Assembly (NCBI RefSeq): GCF_037975245.1
Contig: NC_092562.1
Location: 7,355,001-7,419,000 of the forward strand
Direction: 5' to 3'
Length of the DNA: 64,000 bases
Origin: Apostichopus japonicus
Lineage: Eukaryota; Echinodermata; Holothuroidea; Aspidochirotida; Stichopodidae
The notes under the pieces are model-generated. The model saw nothing but the letters and a program-made list of their open reading frames with translations, was not told the origin of the DNA and ran no database searches. How positions within the stretch are numbered: position 1 is the first letter of the stretch; every line of letters begins with the position of its first letter. Shown here piece by piece: positions 1 to 12,300 of the stretch. Made by a program: the position numbers and the translations under genes.

Positions 1-282
1 GACAGCTTGGTAAACATATCTGTTACATTAACAAGCACAGTAATTGTTTTATGTTATGTTTGGTCACTAAAATATGATTCTACAGATATATGTTTTAGAA
101 ATATTGATATATATGACAAAGTAACTATTAGTTGTTTGCCATAATTATGGAAGACTCAACCCTCCACCATGGTTCTAGAAATCTATCTTGTCAACTTTGG
201 ATCCAACATGTGTTACCAAATTAGCATGGTTGGTGTCTTGACAAGTCCTCTGGTTTTACCATCAGCAAGGCAGAAAATAACT

Positions 283-360
283 TCACCTTCTATTTTGTAA
301 CAATTTGACTTCCTCTCTGAAATAATCTATAGTTTTTTCTAAACCGTCTGAGAGTGGCAC
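283..360 (-). CDS. UXS1: UXS1 terminal exon
   Basis: The exon is 78 nt with acceptor TTTTCACAG. It encodes 25 residues, [20 protein letters not shown] and five more, then TGA. It matches the VPLxxGLxKxIxYFRxEL end of UXS1 proteins. The intron upstream is about 11.4 kb. The 3' UTR must continue through 1-282; I see no clear AATAAA there. Confidence 0.92.
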   Translation of the reverse strand: MPLSDGLEKTIDYFREEVKLLQNRR

Positions 361-3300
361 CTGTGAAAACAACAATATAAGTACAGTGTTAGAAAGTGTT
401 AACACATGTATAAGATGTTAGGAGTTTCTTCTCTTCTTAATCTCAACTAATCATAAACCATTTGGTTTCCAGTATGCAAAATAACAAAATAAGAGTGCAG
501 TCAATGCAGTCACTTCCACAGGTCTTGAAATATAGGCCTGAAAGTGCGGCAGAGAAATTGTGGCTCATAATTTTGTTTATGGTTCCAAGGCAATGTTTTG
601 CAGCTTGATATGTGAATGTCAAAACATTTGGAGGTCACTATAGGTGATTTGATGTCAGCTATCATGAACAGTGCTTTTTAGCTATATGCAAAGACAAATG
701 GAATGTCTATGTTGAGAAAATATCACTTACAGTTTTGAAGTGACTTGTACAAATTACCATTCTTTCAAACACCATGAAAGGCAGCATATTGTCTGTGTGT
801 AACAGATGAAAAACCAATTCAAGATTTTTTGGCATCTAATAGCTAATGTGACCGGTAAATTATTTTGCCTTTTCTCTTGACCACTGTGAGCTGATTATCA
901 TCACCAACTGTGGTCTAAATTAGATTCATGCCATATGAAATAGATTTGCAATTTAAAAATTCAGTTAATTAGTTACTTCCTGAAAAGACCTCTTATCCTT
1001 TTGAAACATTTTGTGCCTTTCACCAACTGAACACTGCCACTAAGTTTCATACATTTCAGATTATAAATGCATTGACCCAACGAGACCTTGGACATACTTC
1101 ATCCGTTAACTTTAATGAAGCCACTGACATGGACAATAACTTGGAAAACTTTGGTCAGGACCATGCCAATGACATGCGGGCAACAGCCCTTCAATTGATG
1201 TTGACAGACAGATCCATTGTCTGATTTTAAAATTGCTTGGATTTAAGAGTGCCTATGCTATTGCAAACCAAGGCTCGGGCACTCTCTCTACTCCATCCTT
1301 GCCACACTTTACATGAGAACGATTATGGTGTACCACACAAGGTTTCCAGGTTTGGCTATTGCTACTAACAAGTTACATGCACTCAAGTGGGCAAACATAT
1401 TGATCAACTTCATCCTATCTTTAACTTAGCATGTTAACAAGAAGGTTTTTAGACAAAAAGCAATACAGTTGTTGAACCTGCTATGGTGGATCTACATACC
1501 ATGCACCAAGTTGATCAGTGCTTTACTTTTCAAATGATGCCTTTTGCATTTTATAAAAGGCTTAAACATCCATTCCGGGGCAAGTAGCTTGTAAATTACA
1601 AACTTACTGGCTTAGATATTGTGTTGAGCTTACCTGTCTCCTCATAACCACAGCACCTCGTTCTACCGTACCTAAAATGAACTGGTAACCTTGTTACACT
1701 ATTGCCGGACATCTCCATTCAATGGATTCCCTTCTCATTAGACCACTCCCTCTTCCCAAAGTGATTCCCTATCACACACCATGGGTAGTCTCGACTACAC
1801 TCACAGGAATGGCTACTCTCAGTCCCTTGGCTTTCGCATTCCAACCAAGAGAAATTCATGTACAATATACAACGTATAAAATACAGCAATATAAACCTAT
1901 ATACACAGCTACACGACTCAGCAATATTGATATGACATGGCACAATCTGCAAAATAAGCAAGCAAATTGTATTTCACCCTGACCGAGTGCTGTATACTCC
2001 TTCAACATTTTGTTTTTTAAAGGATTGGTTCAGGTGTTTTAAATGTCTATTTTGTATGAAAGAGCACAAAAAGACCAAAAGAACAGTGAAGAAACTACCA
2101 TGATAGCATGCTCTGTTAAGGAGATATGACACTTTGAAGATATCAAAATTTCTTTGAAAACGACTGGTGTAGAAAGACTAACTGTGAGGGTGTGATGTCA
2201 CATCCTCACTTCCTTAACATTTGTGAATATATTTCTTTAAAAATTATTTACATTTTTTAACACATTTGAAAATAATATAATCAAAAATTCTTCAGATGTT
2301 TAATCTCAAATATTTCCTTTGACAAATATGAGATCTCCTGACATATCTTTGGGTTGAAAGTCATGAAATCTCACAAACAATTTAGAGAAAAAAACAAAGA
2401 CTTTTCAGGAATGTGAGGATGTGACATCACAGCTAGTCAGATTTCAGCAGTTTCTACACAATCTGATAAAACTTTACACTTGAATATCTCTTTAACCGAA
2501 AAAGATATTTGAACAGTTTTTTCACCATTGTGTTTCTTTTATTGTCCTCTTTCATAAAACATAAACATGTATAACAACTGAACCAATCCTTTAAACCTAG
2601 TTACTACACTTTTCAAGTTCATAGTTGGTTCAAAACATTGAACTCACCAATAGTAACTCTGTTCACCATCTGGGTCCAGACTGATGATGGCCCTGACCTC
2701 TATTTACTTGAGCTGAACTCTCCAGGGAGCTTGAAGTGTACTCAAGGGTGACCACCCCTCCGTCCCGCTTTCTCCCTAACCCTCACAGGGGAGGGAGGTG
2801 GGAATGGAGAGAGGTAAGCTCGTCACTCGTAAATGTCCAAACCAGTGAGTTTTGGAATATTTACTTTGCTCCTCGCTTACCCTTTTTGTCACAACCTCAA
2901 CTGCAAGAAATGGGTGGGATGCCCGAGGGTAGGACCTGGGATCTCGCATCACAGCGCTAGCAAATGCTGACTCGGCCTGTAAAGTCTCTGAGAAGTAACA
3001 TGTGACAAAACTTGTCAGTGTTCTCCAGGCTGCCGCAAAATGGCGCCTGTGCTAAAATAAACATGTTTTTGGTTGTCCGTAAAGGTTCTCTGTTTCCTTC
3101 AGGTACAATTTCAATGCCCAGACTGGCCACCATAATTTATCTTTGGGGATAGAAGACATAGCATTGATTTCTGGGATGGAAATACCCCCTGGAAGGAAAT
3201 TCAATGCCCGGCTTGTGTTAATTTTACGCCATAGTCGGGAATTGTAAGTTGCCATCGTAGATCTCCTCGAGTTGGCTGCCATGGAGGCAACTGCCTGCGA

Positions 3301-6300
3301 AAATCCTGTCTGTCTGCAGAAAGCCCTGACAACTTCCAGGCAACTCTTTGATATCTGGGTATATGTAAGAGCATTCCCCTCTTCTGTGATAACAGATGGT
3401 AAGTAACCCTCAGAATTACGGTGGGATTGTGTATGCTTCCAGATAATCCCAAGAAAACGATAGAGCATCTGTATGGTAAGCCCTTGAGTGAAACTATATT
3501 GTGCAAACCAATACAGCCTGGTGTTCTGGGAGGTGGCATACTGATTAGTGGTCTTCCCAGAATCTTGAATACTGTGTCACATATCCTTGGGGACAGGGGA
3601 TCTAAGTTCCCCTTCGACAGATAATCTGCTTCTACGTTCTCTTTCCCTGCTATGTGAGACCTAGGACTAACTTCCACTCCGTGCACTGCATAAGTAGTTC
3701 CCATGTCAGCTGGCACAACTTCTTGGAGTGTGCCCCCAGTTGCATGATTGACATAGGCCACCACCATGGTGTTGTTGGTGAAGACTGTCACCTTGGAGAT
3801 CCTCACCTGTGCTAGAGAGGCCTCCAATGTTGGTCTAACAGATAGATCTGCTCCTTCTCTTGCCAATGAGCTCCCCACCCTGGCACCCTGTGGGTGAGGC
3901 ATCTGTAGTGGATGTCATTGGTAGATCTAACTTGAAGGGAACCCCTTAGTTCCATTGTTCTTCTACTTGAGGAATTCATGCCTGCTTGTCCAGATTTTTG
4001 GGGTCAATGAACTCTTGCAGATGAAGTTGGAGCGGTCCACCATGCATGAGCCTCAGGGAGCCAATCTACTGCTGACGATTCTTGTTGTGACAAAATTTGG
4101 TCTTCTATTGACGTGACTGCCAGTAATCTCTCCTCTGAGGGCAGTACTCTGACACGTCAGAAATCTAATTTAGCTCCCAGAAACTGGATACTTTGTGTTG
4201 GGACTAGATTTGACTTTGCCTCGTTCACCAGCCAACCTAGATAAGGTAAGACCTGCAAGGTATTGTGGACGTTGTCCCTTTTATATTCCTTTGGTTTCCC
4301 AACAATCAGCCAATCATCGAGGTAAACGAACAATGTCGGCCCCATTTTGTGAAAAAGAAAACCACTGCTCCTGCACATCTGGTAAATGTATGAGGTGACG
4401 TCGACAAGCCTAACAGCAGTTCCCTGAACTGAAAATCTCTTCCTTTGTATCGGAAGGACAGGTAGCATCGATAGCAGGTAGTTTCTGGTGCAGCGGTGTG
4501 TGTAAGTATGTGTCTTGGAGGTCGATGCTCGCCATATACATGCCTTTTGTCAGCATTGGAATAAAGCGAGTTAGTGTTCCATGCGGAAATGTTCTGGCTT
4601 GACATTGTTATTGTTGAGGGGTTTCAAATTTAGAAAAGGAAGCCATGACCTGTCCCTCTTTTTGGTTAGGAGAAATGAGGACTGGAAGAGTGGTCCCAAC
4701 TCTCCCAATACCTCTACGACTGCCCATTTTGTAGTAACAAATTTCCCCCTTCAATGCTAACCTTTGGACAGGATCCGAGAATGTCGGTGTAACTCTTCCT
4801 CAGAAAGGCAGACCGGACGTAACTCTATCTTGTATACCTTTGATGATGTCACTGTGCCAATAAATGCACACTGCTGGGCAAAAGGACCATTTTTCCTAGT
4901 GTTTACATGGGTCCAAAAATCGGGAACCAGGTAACCGAGAGCCGTTACCCGTCAGGTATCCGGGTACCCCCAAAAAAATTGTTTACCCTCGTGTTTCGCG
5001 CCTTTCAAGAAATTACATATTGGATGCTATACTTAATGAATTATATTCTCCACTGACAATGTTTTCATGTTCAAATAGGTGTAAGATAAAGTATAAAACC
5101 TTCCTCAATATTTTCTACTTGCTTTTGTTTCTTTCATTAACTTGTTAAAAACTTCATACGAATGAAGAAAGAATAATTGTGAGAATTCTTTCAATTTCTT
5201 CCACATGGTAGACTAACACCACACTAAGCCAACGGGGAAAGCTAGCCTAGCAATCTGTTTACTCGCTGAAATTGTGACGCAGTAATGAGATATCCATGAA
5301 ATACATTCATATTTGCTGTTATCTTCGACCACATGGTAGCCTAACACCACACTAAGTCAATGGGAAAATCTTGCCCAACCATCAGTTTGCAAAAAAAACA
5401 AATCACACTTTGCGTTGGATTGGGGTAATAAATGAGGAACCTGGTAGTATCGCGTCAGGTGGGTACCCATGTTATTTCCAACCCCCCAACCTCCAGTTTT
5501 GCCGGGGTGGGGTGAGCATCCCTAGGGCCGGGCGGTGAACAATAATCATAATTATAATCAGCAGTTATTTTATGACACTTAAGCGACGGCAAATGTGGGA
5601 ACCCGCAAGGGCTATGGGCTACAACTTACACGTCAGGTGGCTTCCAATTCAACATTTTAACTGAAATTTGGAATCTTTACAATTTAGAAATTCATTCAGA
5701 TGGGAAAACCATAGATTGCTCTTGGATGAAAAACCCACTTTACTATGACTCATTGCTTCAAATACCACCGCTTTTATCTGCCTACTGGAGGAGCGCCCAC
5801 TGTCCAGTCTAGTCGTTGCTGTAGAAGATCCTCTAGTGATAGCTCCCCTAGAGCCTATCCACAGTATAAGAACTGAGTCTACTTATTGCCCTGTTCGTCA
5901 ACGACCTTCTCTGCGTATTCCCCTGTAAGACTCCTAGACCCCCTCTGGTAGGTCTTGCCTCTCTTGGTCAATAGTGTCAAGGTCTACTTCTCTCCCATGA
6001 CCTGAACTCCTACTTTGCCTGGGTCTCTCTACCGGGTCACCTCTTCCTGCAGCTTAAGATGGATTTTACCTGCAAACAGGTCACCCCCCCCAAAAAAAAC
6101 AGAAGTGCTATCATCCTTGTCTTTGCCTCAAACAAAGGCCCCCTGGTAGATGAGACCACCTTCTCCTTTCTGCATTATTATTGATCTCGTTGACAGCCTG
6201 GCAAATTGGTCATAAGTTTACCATGTCAACGGACCCCTTATATCAACGGACCCAACGGTAGAAGGAGCTGCCCGCACTGTTTCTGAAGACAGGCAATTGT

Positions 6301-9300
6301 TGATGGTATCTCATGAGGACTTCTGCAATCAGAATAAGGACCAATGTAAACTTGATGCCGGCACAGCTATTGTGGCTCCTGAAACCCCAGGTTGTCTACG
6401 AACAATATCGGCCACTCTCACTGCTAACTCCGGAGGTACCGTCGTTCCCCCTACCGAGGTGTCCTCCTCTTCCAGGACTCTTGAAGAATACTCCTCTAAC
6501 ACTCACTGAAACTTGAACATGTCTTCTAGACCTGAGTTTTCTACTGATGCTCTACAGTCTAGGACATCCTCCTCTCGCAGGCCCTCTGCCATCTCTAGCT
6601 CCACTGCCATGGTGGACATGGACACTGTTGTTTCTGCCTGGCCATATTTCTGTCCCTTTCAAGGAGCTTGTTTCTTGCTCCCTTTTCCAGAAGAGGTTTC
6701 AAGAGGCCTGTCAACTGGGTCTTGCTTATATCTAGGTGACCTGTTTCTTCTCTTCACCCTCTGATATCCGTCATCTGAGGATTTTGGACGACACGTCCAG
6801 GCCAGGGAACCATCTCCTCCTGCTCCTCAGGGACCTCTCACACTTTCTTTCTCTTCTCCTTCCCCACTGGTCTCCTCTGCTCTACTCCTGCTACCTCTTC
6901 TCTTTCCTCTCTTACTCCCCACTCCCATCTCTACTTCCCCCTTTTCCGAAGAGACATTCGGTTTCAGTAGCTTAGCTTGCTCCTGCAACTTATTCCTCCA
7001 CCCTTTTAACCATGAGTTAATCTCTTGCCAATGTGATGGGAGAAAATTGAATACAAACTAGACAAGGATCTCTTCTAGTGCACGTTCGGCATTTTGGTAA
7101 AGATCATGCGCGTACCAAAATCTACCAGGACGAAACAACAAACAGTTCACACACTTAAGTTGGCTCCTTGAAGACATCTCTGAATTAAGGCAAATATGAA
7201 CAGCAAATGGGATAACAAAGGTGGAAGGAATGATAAGCTTACAAAACAGCCTAGCAAGTACGGAAGTAGCAATATGCTTCATGTAAGCTAGAAGCAAGTG
7301 GCTTACAAGGAGAGTAGTAACCGAAACACTAACAAGAATACATAAGAAATAGGCCAACGAATGGGAAAAAATGAAAGAAAGCCAACTAAAAACAGTTAAT
7401 AGTCTTTGAAAGAAACTTAACAAAGAGAATGTGAAAATACAAGTCGAATATGACAACAATATGACTAGTACACAGACAGGAAAACTAGTGTGAACAGTTT
7501 GAGGAACTGCTACCTTGTCCCCTGAATACACTAAACAAGGAAAGGGATGTCCCAGAAACCTTCCCACATGAAAAGAATATTTTTCAGGCTGCACACAACA
7601 ACTTCAGACACTGGTTCTTCTTCCAAAACACCAAAAAAGGGCTTGAAAATCAGACGAACGCCAAAATACTTTGGGTGGTAGGATGAGAAGGACGCGCATT
7701 GACCGGAGGGGTCCAGACAAAGCGGGCGAAGACTGTTAAAAGGTTACAAGTTCATTTATTAAAAGGTACCATGCCTAGAATGCTTGGCACAGTAGAATGC
7801 TAGAGCTAAGGCTGTGAGGAGACGGGTAAGCGAGGAGCGAAGTAAATCTATTAGATTTACCACTGGTATAGGTGTTGGGTAAGCTCCTATAAATCGTTAA
7901 TATTTTTTCTGTCTGTGACCTCCTTGATCATTGGGGTTACTCAACACAGACAGCCAATAAATTAGAATGAGGAATCTATGTACCAAGTCTGAAGTTAATG
8001 TAAGCTTCAGTTCCTGAGTTACTATGTCTATGCACCAGGTTGTGACATACAGTACCGTTCACATTAAATCGGCCGTGGCATCGTGTATCGTGACAAAATA
8101 TGAGGAGACTCGAGGAGTCTATCGTGATATCGTTTCCATTACGCCTATAGCAAGTACCTAACGTGATATCGTGCGTCGCATCGTGGTCGTAATATCGTGA
8201 TAATGTGTGCATCATTTCACTGGCACTGTATACTATCGTAATGTTATCGTTATAGCGTGAATCACGTTGCAGAACGATCGATCGTTTCATCGTGATTTGA
8301 AAGAATTGGGGTAGGCTTCTTCCCGCAGTAGATGAAATCATCAATTCAACGCAATGTGCAATAGATTTATTGCAAATTCTGATCAAAAAGTTTGGTGTGT
8401 CACCAAAATTAAGTGTCAATCGACATACAAGTTTCATAATCGCAAAACTAGTACGATACGCCTAATGAACACACTGTAGGCCTACTCATCCAAACTCCTT
8501 CATACAAACCCCTTCTTTAAAAAAAATAGCGGTAGCAAAATATTTTCAGTTCGAACAAAACATTCGTTCTGAACTTCTTGTATGCAAGAATATCAGCCTA
8601 GGCTTTAATTGTACTAGCAAATCGTCCCAAATGTTACGATAGGGTTAATATGCATTGTAACGCTGAATATAGGCCTACAGTAACTTTTTCACCGTCTGGG
8701 ATGCATAGGGTGGCATACTTTAGTATGTTTGAACATTGTTTTCACGATCGAATTTTGCAAGATTTTCGAGAAAATTGTTGCTTGGAGAATGTTTTTCCGC
8801 ACCATATGATATGCTCAAATAAGCAGTTTCTTTTGCATAGCATCAGTAATCGATATGATCCTGATGGCAACCCGTATTGACGCGCACATTAAAAATTATA
8901 CAAAATTGGTCATAACTTCTGTTAGAAGCTTTTTTTTATTTAAATGTCATAAAGTCATTTAATTGCTTTTGGCCGGACAGTTTTGTATGGTAGCAACCTT
9001 ACTTTCTGAAAATACTAGACGGTCAAGTTGATCACGAACCTCGTAGAATTTTCAAACCAGTCCAGACATGTTTGGTTTCACCAAATCCTTCATACCATGC
9101 AACAAAAGTATATTTTTTGAATATTTATGTGGTAATACTTGAATTTTTCATTTTGTTCAAACATGTGTTTAAGCATCATGTAACGTAGTTAAATACACAT
9201 TCGCTCAAAATGCAATGATTAGGGGTAAGACCCAGTATATTTTATGGGTTCCGGCGTGTCTACGTTCCGACAATTGTTTTTGACTCTGAAGTTCTTTTGA

Positions 9301-12300
9301 CCAATATTTTTCACCAATATGTTTTCGGAGTTCGGACCAAATTTTTTTAAGACCCATAATTTTTTGGACCAAAATATTTTGATGACACAAATTGTTTTTA
9401 CTCTAAAAATTTTTATGACCAATTTTTTTTTCGGACAAGCACTATTTGGGTCATAAAAAACTCTGGGCCCTTTTATTTTTTGTTTCGTAAATAAAAATTG
9501 GCGCGTCCAAAAAAAATTAGTCCCCAAAACAAATCAGGTCAGAAAAATTGTGGGTCCAAAAAAGTTGATTCCACCCAAAAAAATTGGGTCCATATAAAAT
9601 TGAGTCCCCCCCCAAAAAAAACTTAGGCCGGAAAAAATTTGGGTCCAAAAAAAATGAGTCCCCCAAAAAAAATCGGGTCCGAAAAAATTGAGTCCCCCCT
9701 AATAAATAGTTAGTGAGACAAAATTTGGGTCTAACAAAATTGATTCCACAAAGAAAATTTGGGTCCAAAAAAATTGAGTCCCCCCCAAAAAAAATAACTT
9801 AAGCCAGACAAAATTTGGGTAAAAAAAAATGAGTCCCCAAAAAAATTGGGTCCGAAAAAATTGAATCCCCCAAAAAATTAGTCAGACAGAATTTGGGTCT
9901 AACAAAATTGAGCCCCCCCCCCCAGAAAAAAATTGGGTTCAAAAAATTAGAGTCCAAAAAAATTGTCGGAACTTAAAGAGACGTCGGAACATAGAGACGT
10001 CGGAACATAGGGTATGTCACCCTTCTTAATACATTGAGAAAATACTAGTCAAAAATATTTTCTGAAGAAAAACCGTACGATATATTTCACAAATATTGAT
10101 GCTTAGATAAGTGCTTCCTCACAATCAACGAGCCGCCCCGAAATTCACTCCGCTTACGTAAAACTTCTATATATATATATATAATACATGGAAAAAACAA
10201 AAGTTTTTACACACATAATTCCCATTGACATTGTTTACGGAACATAAGTAGGTCAACGACATTCGAACTTGGCAACTTGCCCAAGTTCATTGCACCGTGG
10301 GAATGACAACAAATTGTACATGATTGTACAGTTTCCCGCCATCTGGACGCCCGAGTGTAACTTTTGATGTAATATGCAAATTATTAATGGTACTGTGCGG
10401 TTAAAACTTAACCTATTGTGACACATACAAATTTTGGGAAGTTGTTGTAGATGTTACTTTTGTATCAAATGTAAAGTACTGTATGGTACTATAATTTATA
10501 AAAGACGCTTTTCCTCAGGTGGTAGGGAAAAGGGGTATTTCGGTGAACTCGATCTCTTTGTATAGTATTTGGATACTTAAAATGACCATGTACTGTACAT
10601 GCAGTTTCAATTCTATTTAGTAAGCTGTTCTTCGCATTTTTATCCTTTGTGGATCTTTATTGGAATAAATTCGAAATGTATTTTTGACGCCAGTATTTAA
10701 CGGTAAGCATTTTTTAAATTGTTGACTGAGCTTCAAAATTCCATTTTCTAAAAAGTCGGTTTTCATGAAGGTTTTATCAAATAATAGCTAGGGTATTAAA
10801 GTATAAATTAACCACATTAACGAAAGTTTTTCTATTATCCAAATAAAATACATGTTTCTCGTACTGAGATCTGAAAAAAAAAACAGGCTGACGTTTTTCT
10901 TCTTTTCATGCGCTAATATTAGTTTGGAATATGTGGCAACCTTAACAAAATAATTTTTAAGGTTAGTTAGATTTCTTGAATCCGAATAGAGACTCGGGAA
11001 TCAGGAAAAGGGAGGCCCCTTTGCCCGGACGATGAAGATGTTTTGTTTTTAACCGGCCCTGCTTCAAAGTTGTTGGGGTGGAATTTTTTTCCCTTTTCAT
11101 TCTGTTCGAACCAACGATAAATTATATAAAAAATTAACACAAGAAAGGCTTAGTAGTACTTTATTATTCTTCAAAATGTTGCCAACTATTCAAAGTAATG
11201 TGGAACATAAAATCTACAACTAACACTACTAGTAACAGAAAAGTCGCTATCCGTACGTAACGTTACTGTTGTTAAATAAAAAGTTAAACGTGTAAAGTTG
11301 TGAGCTGACATCAAAAAGTTTTCAAGGCGGAACTCCTGTAAAGATCGATTTTCGCACAGTAGAGTAGGAAGTTCATGATACACGATATTACGACTTAACG
11401 AAATAGCGTGAATAATAAAAACCCAAAGCCCAAACGAAGTTACGAATTGTGATGCGCTCAGCTTGAAATCACGATCTCACGATATAACATGTTAGCGTGA
11501 ATGTAGCAGTCATGTTTGCTATCGTGAAGGCTTGGTATCACGATATAGCGTGTGATCGTGGTATATCGTTATATCGTGGTAGCGTGTACAAAAAATTTAC
11601 AGTAGTCAGGTTTCACGATAGAAAACGATAGAAAAAGATAAGGGCATCACGATACACAATGCCACGGCCGATTTAATGTGAACGGTACTGTATGTACACA
11701 CATACAATAAACATGAAGGATTGTTTGTACTCACAATTGGTTCCCACTTAAGGTGCTTCTTAGCTTTTGCTATATCTGGTTTTCTTCTCTTGGGATCATC
11801 CTCTGCTGCTTCGATGTTAGTTATTTTGCTGTCTCCCCCTGCAAGTGCAAACGCTTTACTTGAATTAAAATTTCCATCACTGTTGAATATTAATTAGACA
11901 CAGCATAGCAGATTTCTCCATGCAATTCAATATTACAATCCAAAGCAAAAATCATTCATTAACTCAAGTAATGAAGGAAAATTAAAAATTCCTATTTTTA
12001 AGGAGTTTAATACTAATGTGAACAGTGTCTGAGTGGTTGAGATGTGAACCAAATTCACTTGGTGAAAAATTTTAAGATGGTGTCTTAGTTTGATCATTTG
12101 CAATACTACTTTGATAATACTGGGTAGGTTGGTAAAGTGATTGACTATATGGTTGTTGAATAAACTCCTTTAAAGATGGACAAAAAGCTATTTGCAGCAG
12201 TGGCGTAGGAGGGTACTTTTGAGTGGGGGGGCTGAAGACTGATGGCCGGCCTGGGGGAGGGGTCTAAGGGGAGGGGGTGACCCCCTCCCCTTTGGAATTT

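Larger units (their letters stand above)
1600..7847 (-). mobile_element. DIRS-type tyrosine-recombinase retrotransposon, degraded (DIRS B)
   Basis: The element reads right to left. Its right edge (about 7683-7847) and left edge (about 1600-1745) are inverted copies of each other (GAGACRGGTAAGC on the right, GCTTACCTGTCTCCTC on the left). An internal complementary region at 2805-2898 combines both edges, the hallmark of DIRS. In order are gag remnants (about 5540-7060), reverse transcriptase (about 4157-4880, with YLDDWLI), RNase H (about 3530-3902) and a tyrosine recombinase that has lost its middle (about 2965-3468). It is full of stops and frameshifts. A 570-bp MITE (2021-2590) and a second element fragment (4897-5480) have inserted. 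Without these it is about 5.1 kb, normal for DIRS. Confidence 0.85.
8050..11690. mobile_element. 3.6-kb non-autonomous element, 44-bp TIRs, TA duplication
   Basis: The left end starts CAGTACCGTTCACATTAAAT. The right end is its reverse complement over 44 bp with one mismatch. TA flanks both ends (8048-8049 and 11691-11692), as in Tc1/mariner-type integration. Just inside both ends are dense palindromic ATCGTGATATCGT-type words (8085-8300 and 11470-11640). There is no transposase frame. The interior holds an inverted short-repeat array (about 9225-10015), an AT dinucleotide run near 10170 and a fragment shared with the 49-50 kb MITE (about 10190-10715). Confidence 0.8.

Noticed and set aside
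7058-7594. 178-residue minus-strand frame
   Set aside because: It is in the DIRS B leader/gag area with no motif. Hydrophobic, Ser/Phe-rich composition suggests a chance frame; kept only as part of DIRS B.
9205-9768. Phe/Asn-rich minus-strand frames
   Set aside because: They are translations of the A/T-rich inverted repeat array, not proteins.
10165-10182. AT dinucleotide run
   Set aside because: A short simple repeat inside the 3.6-kb element, of no further note.
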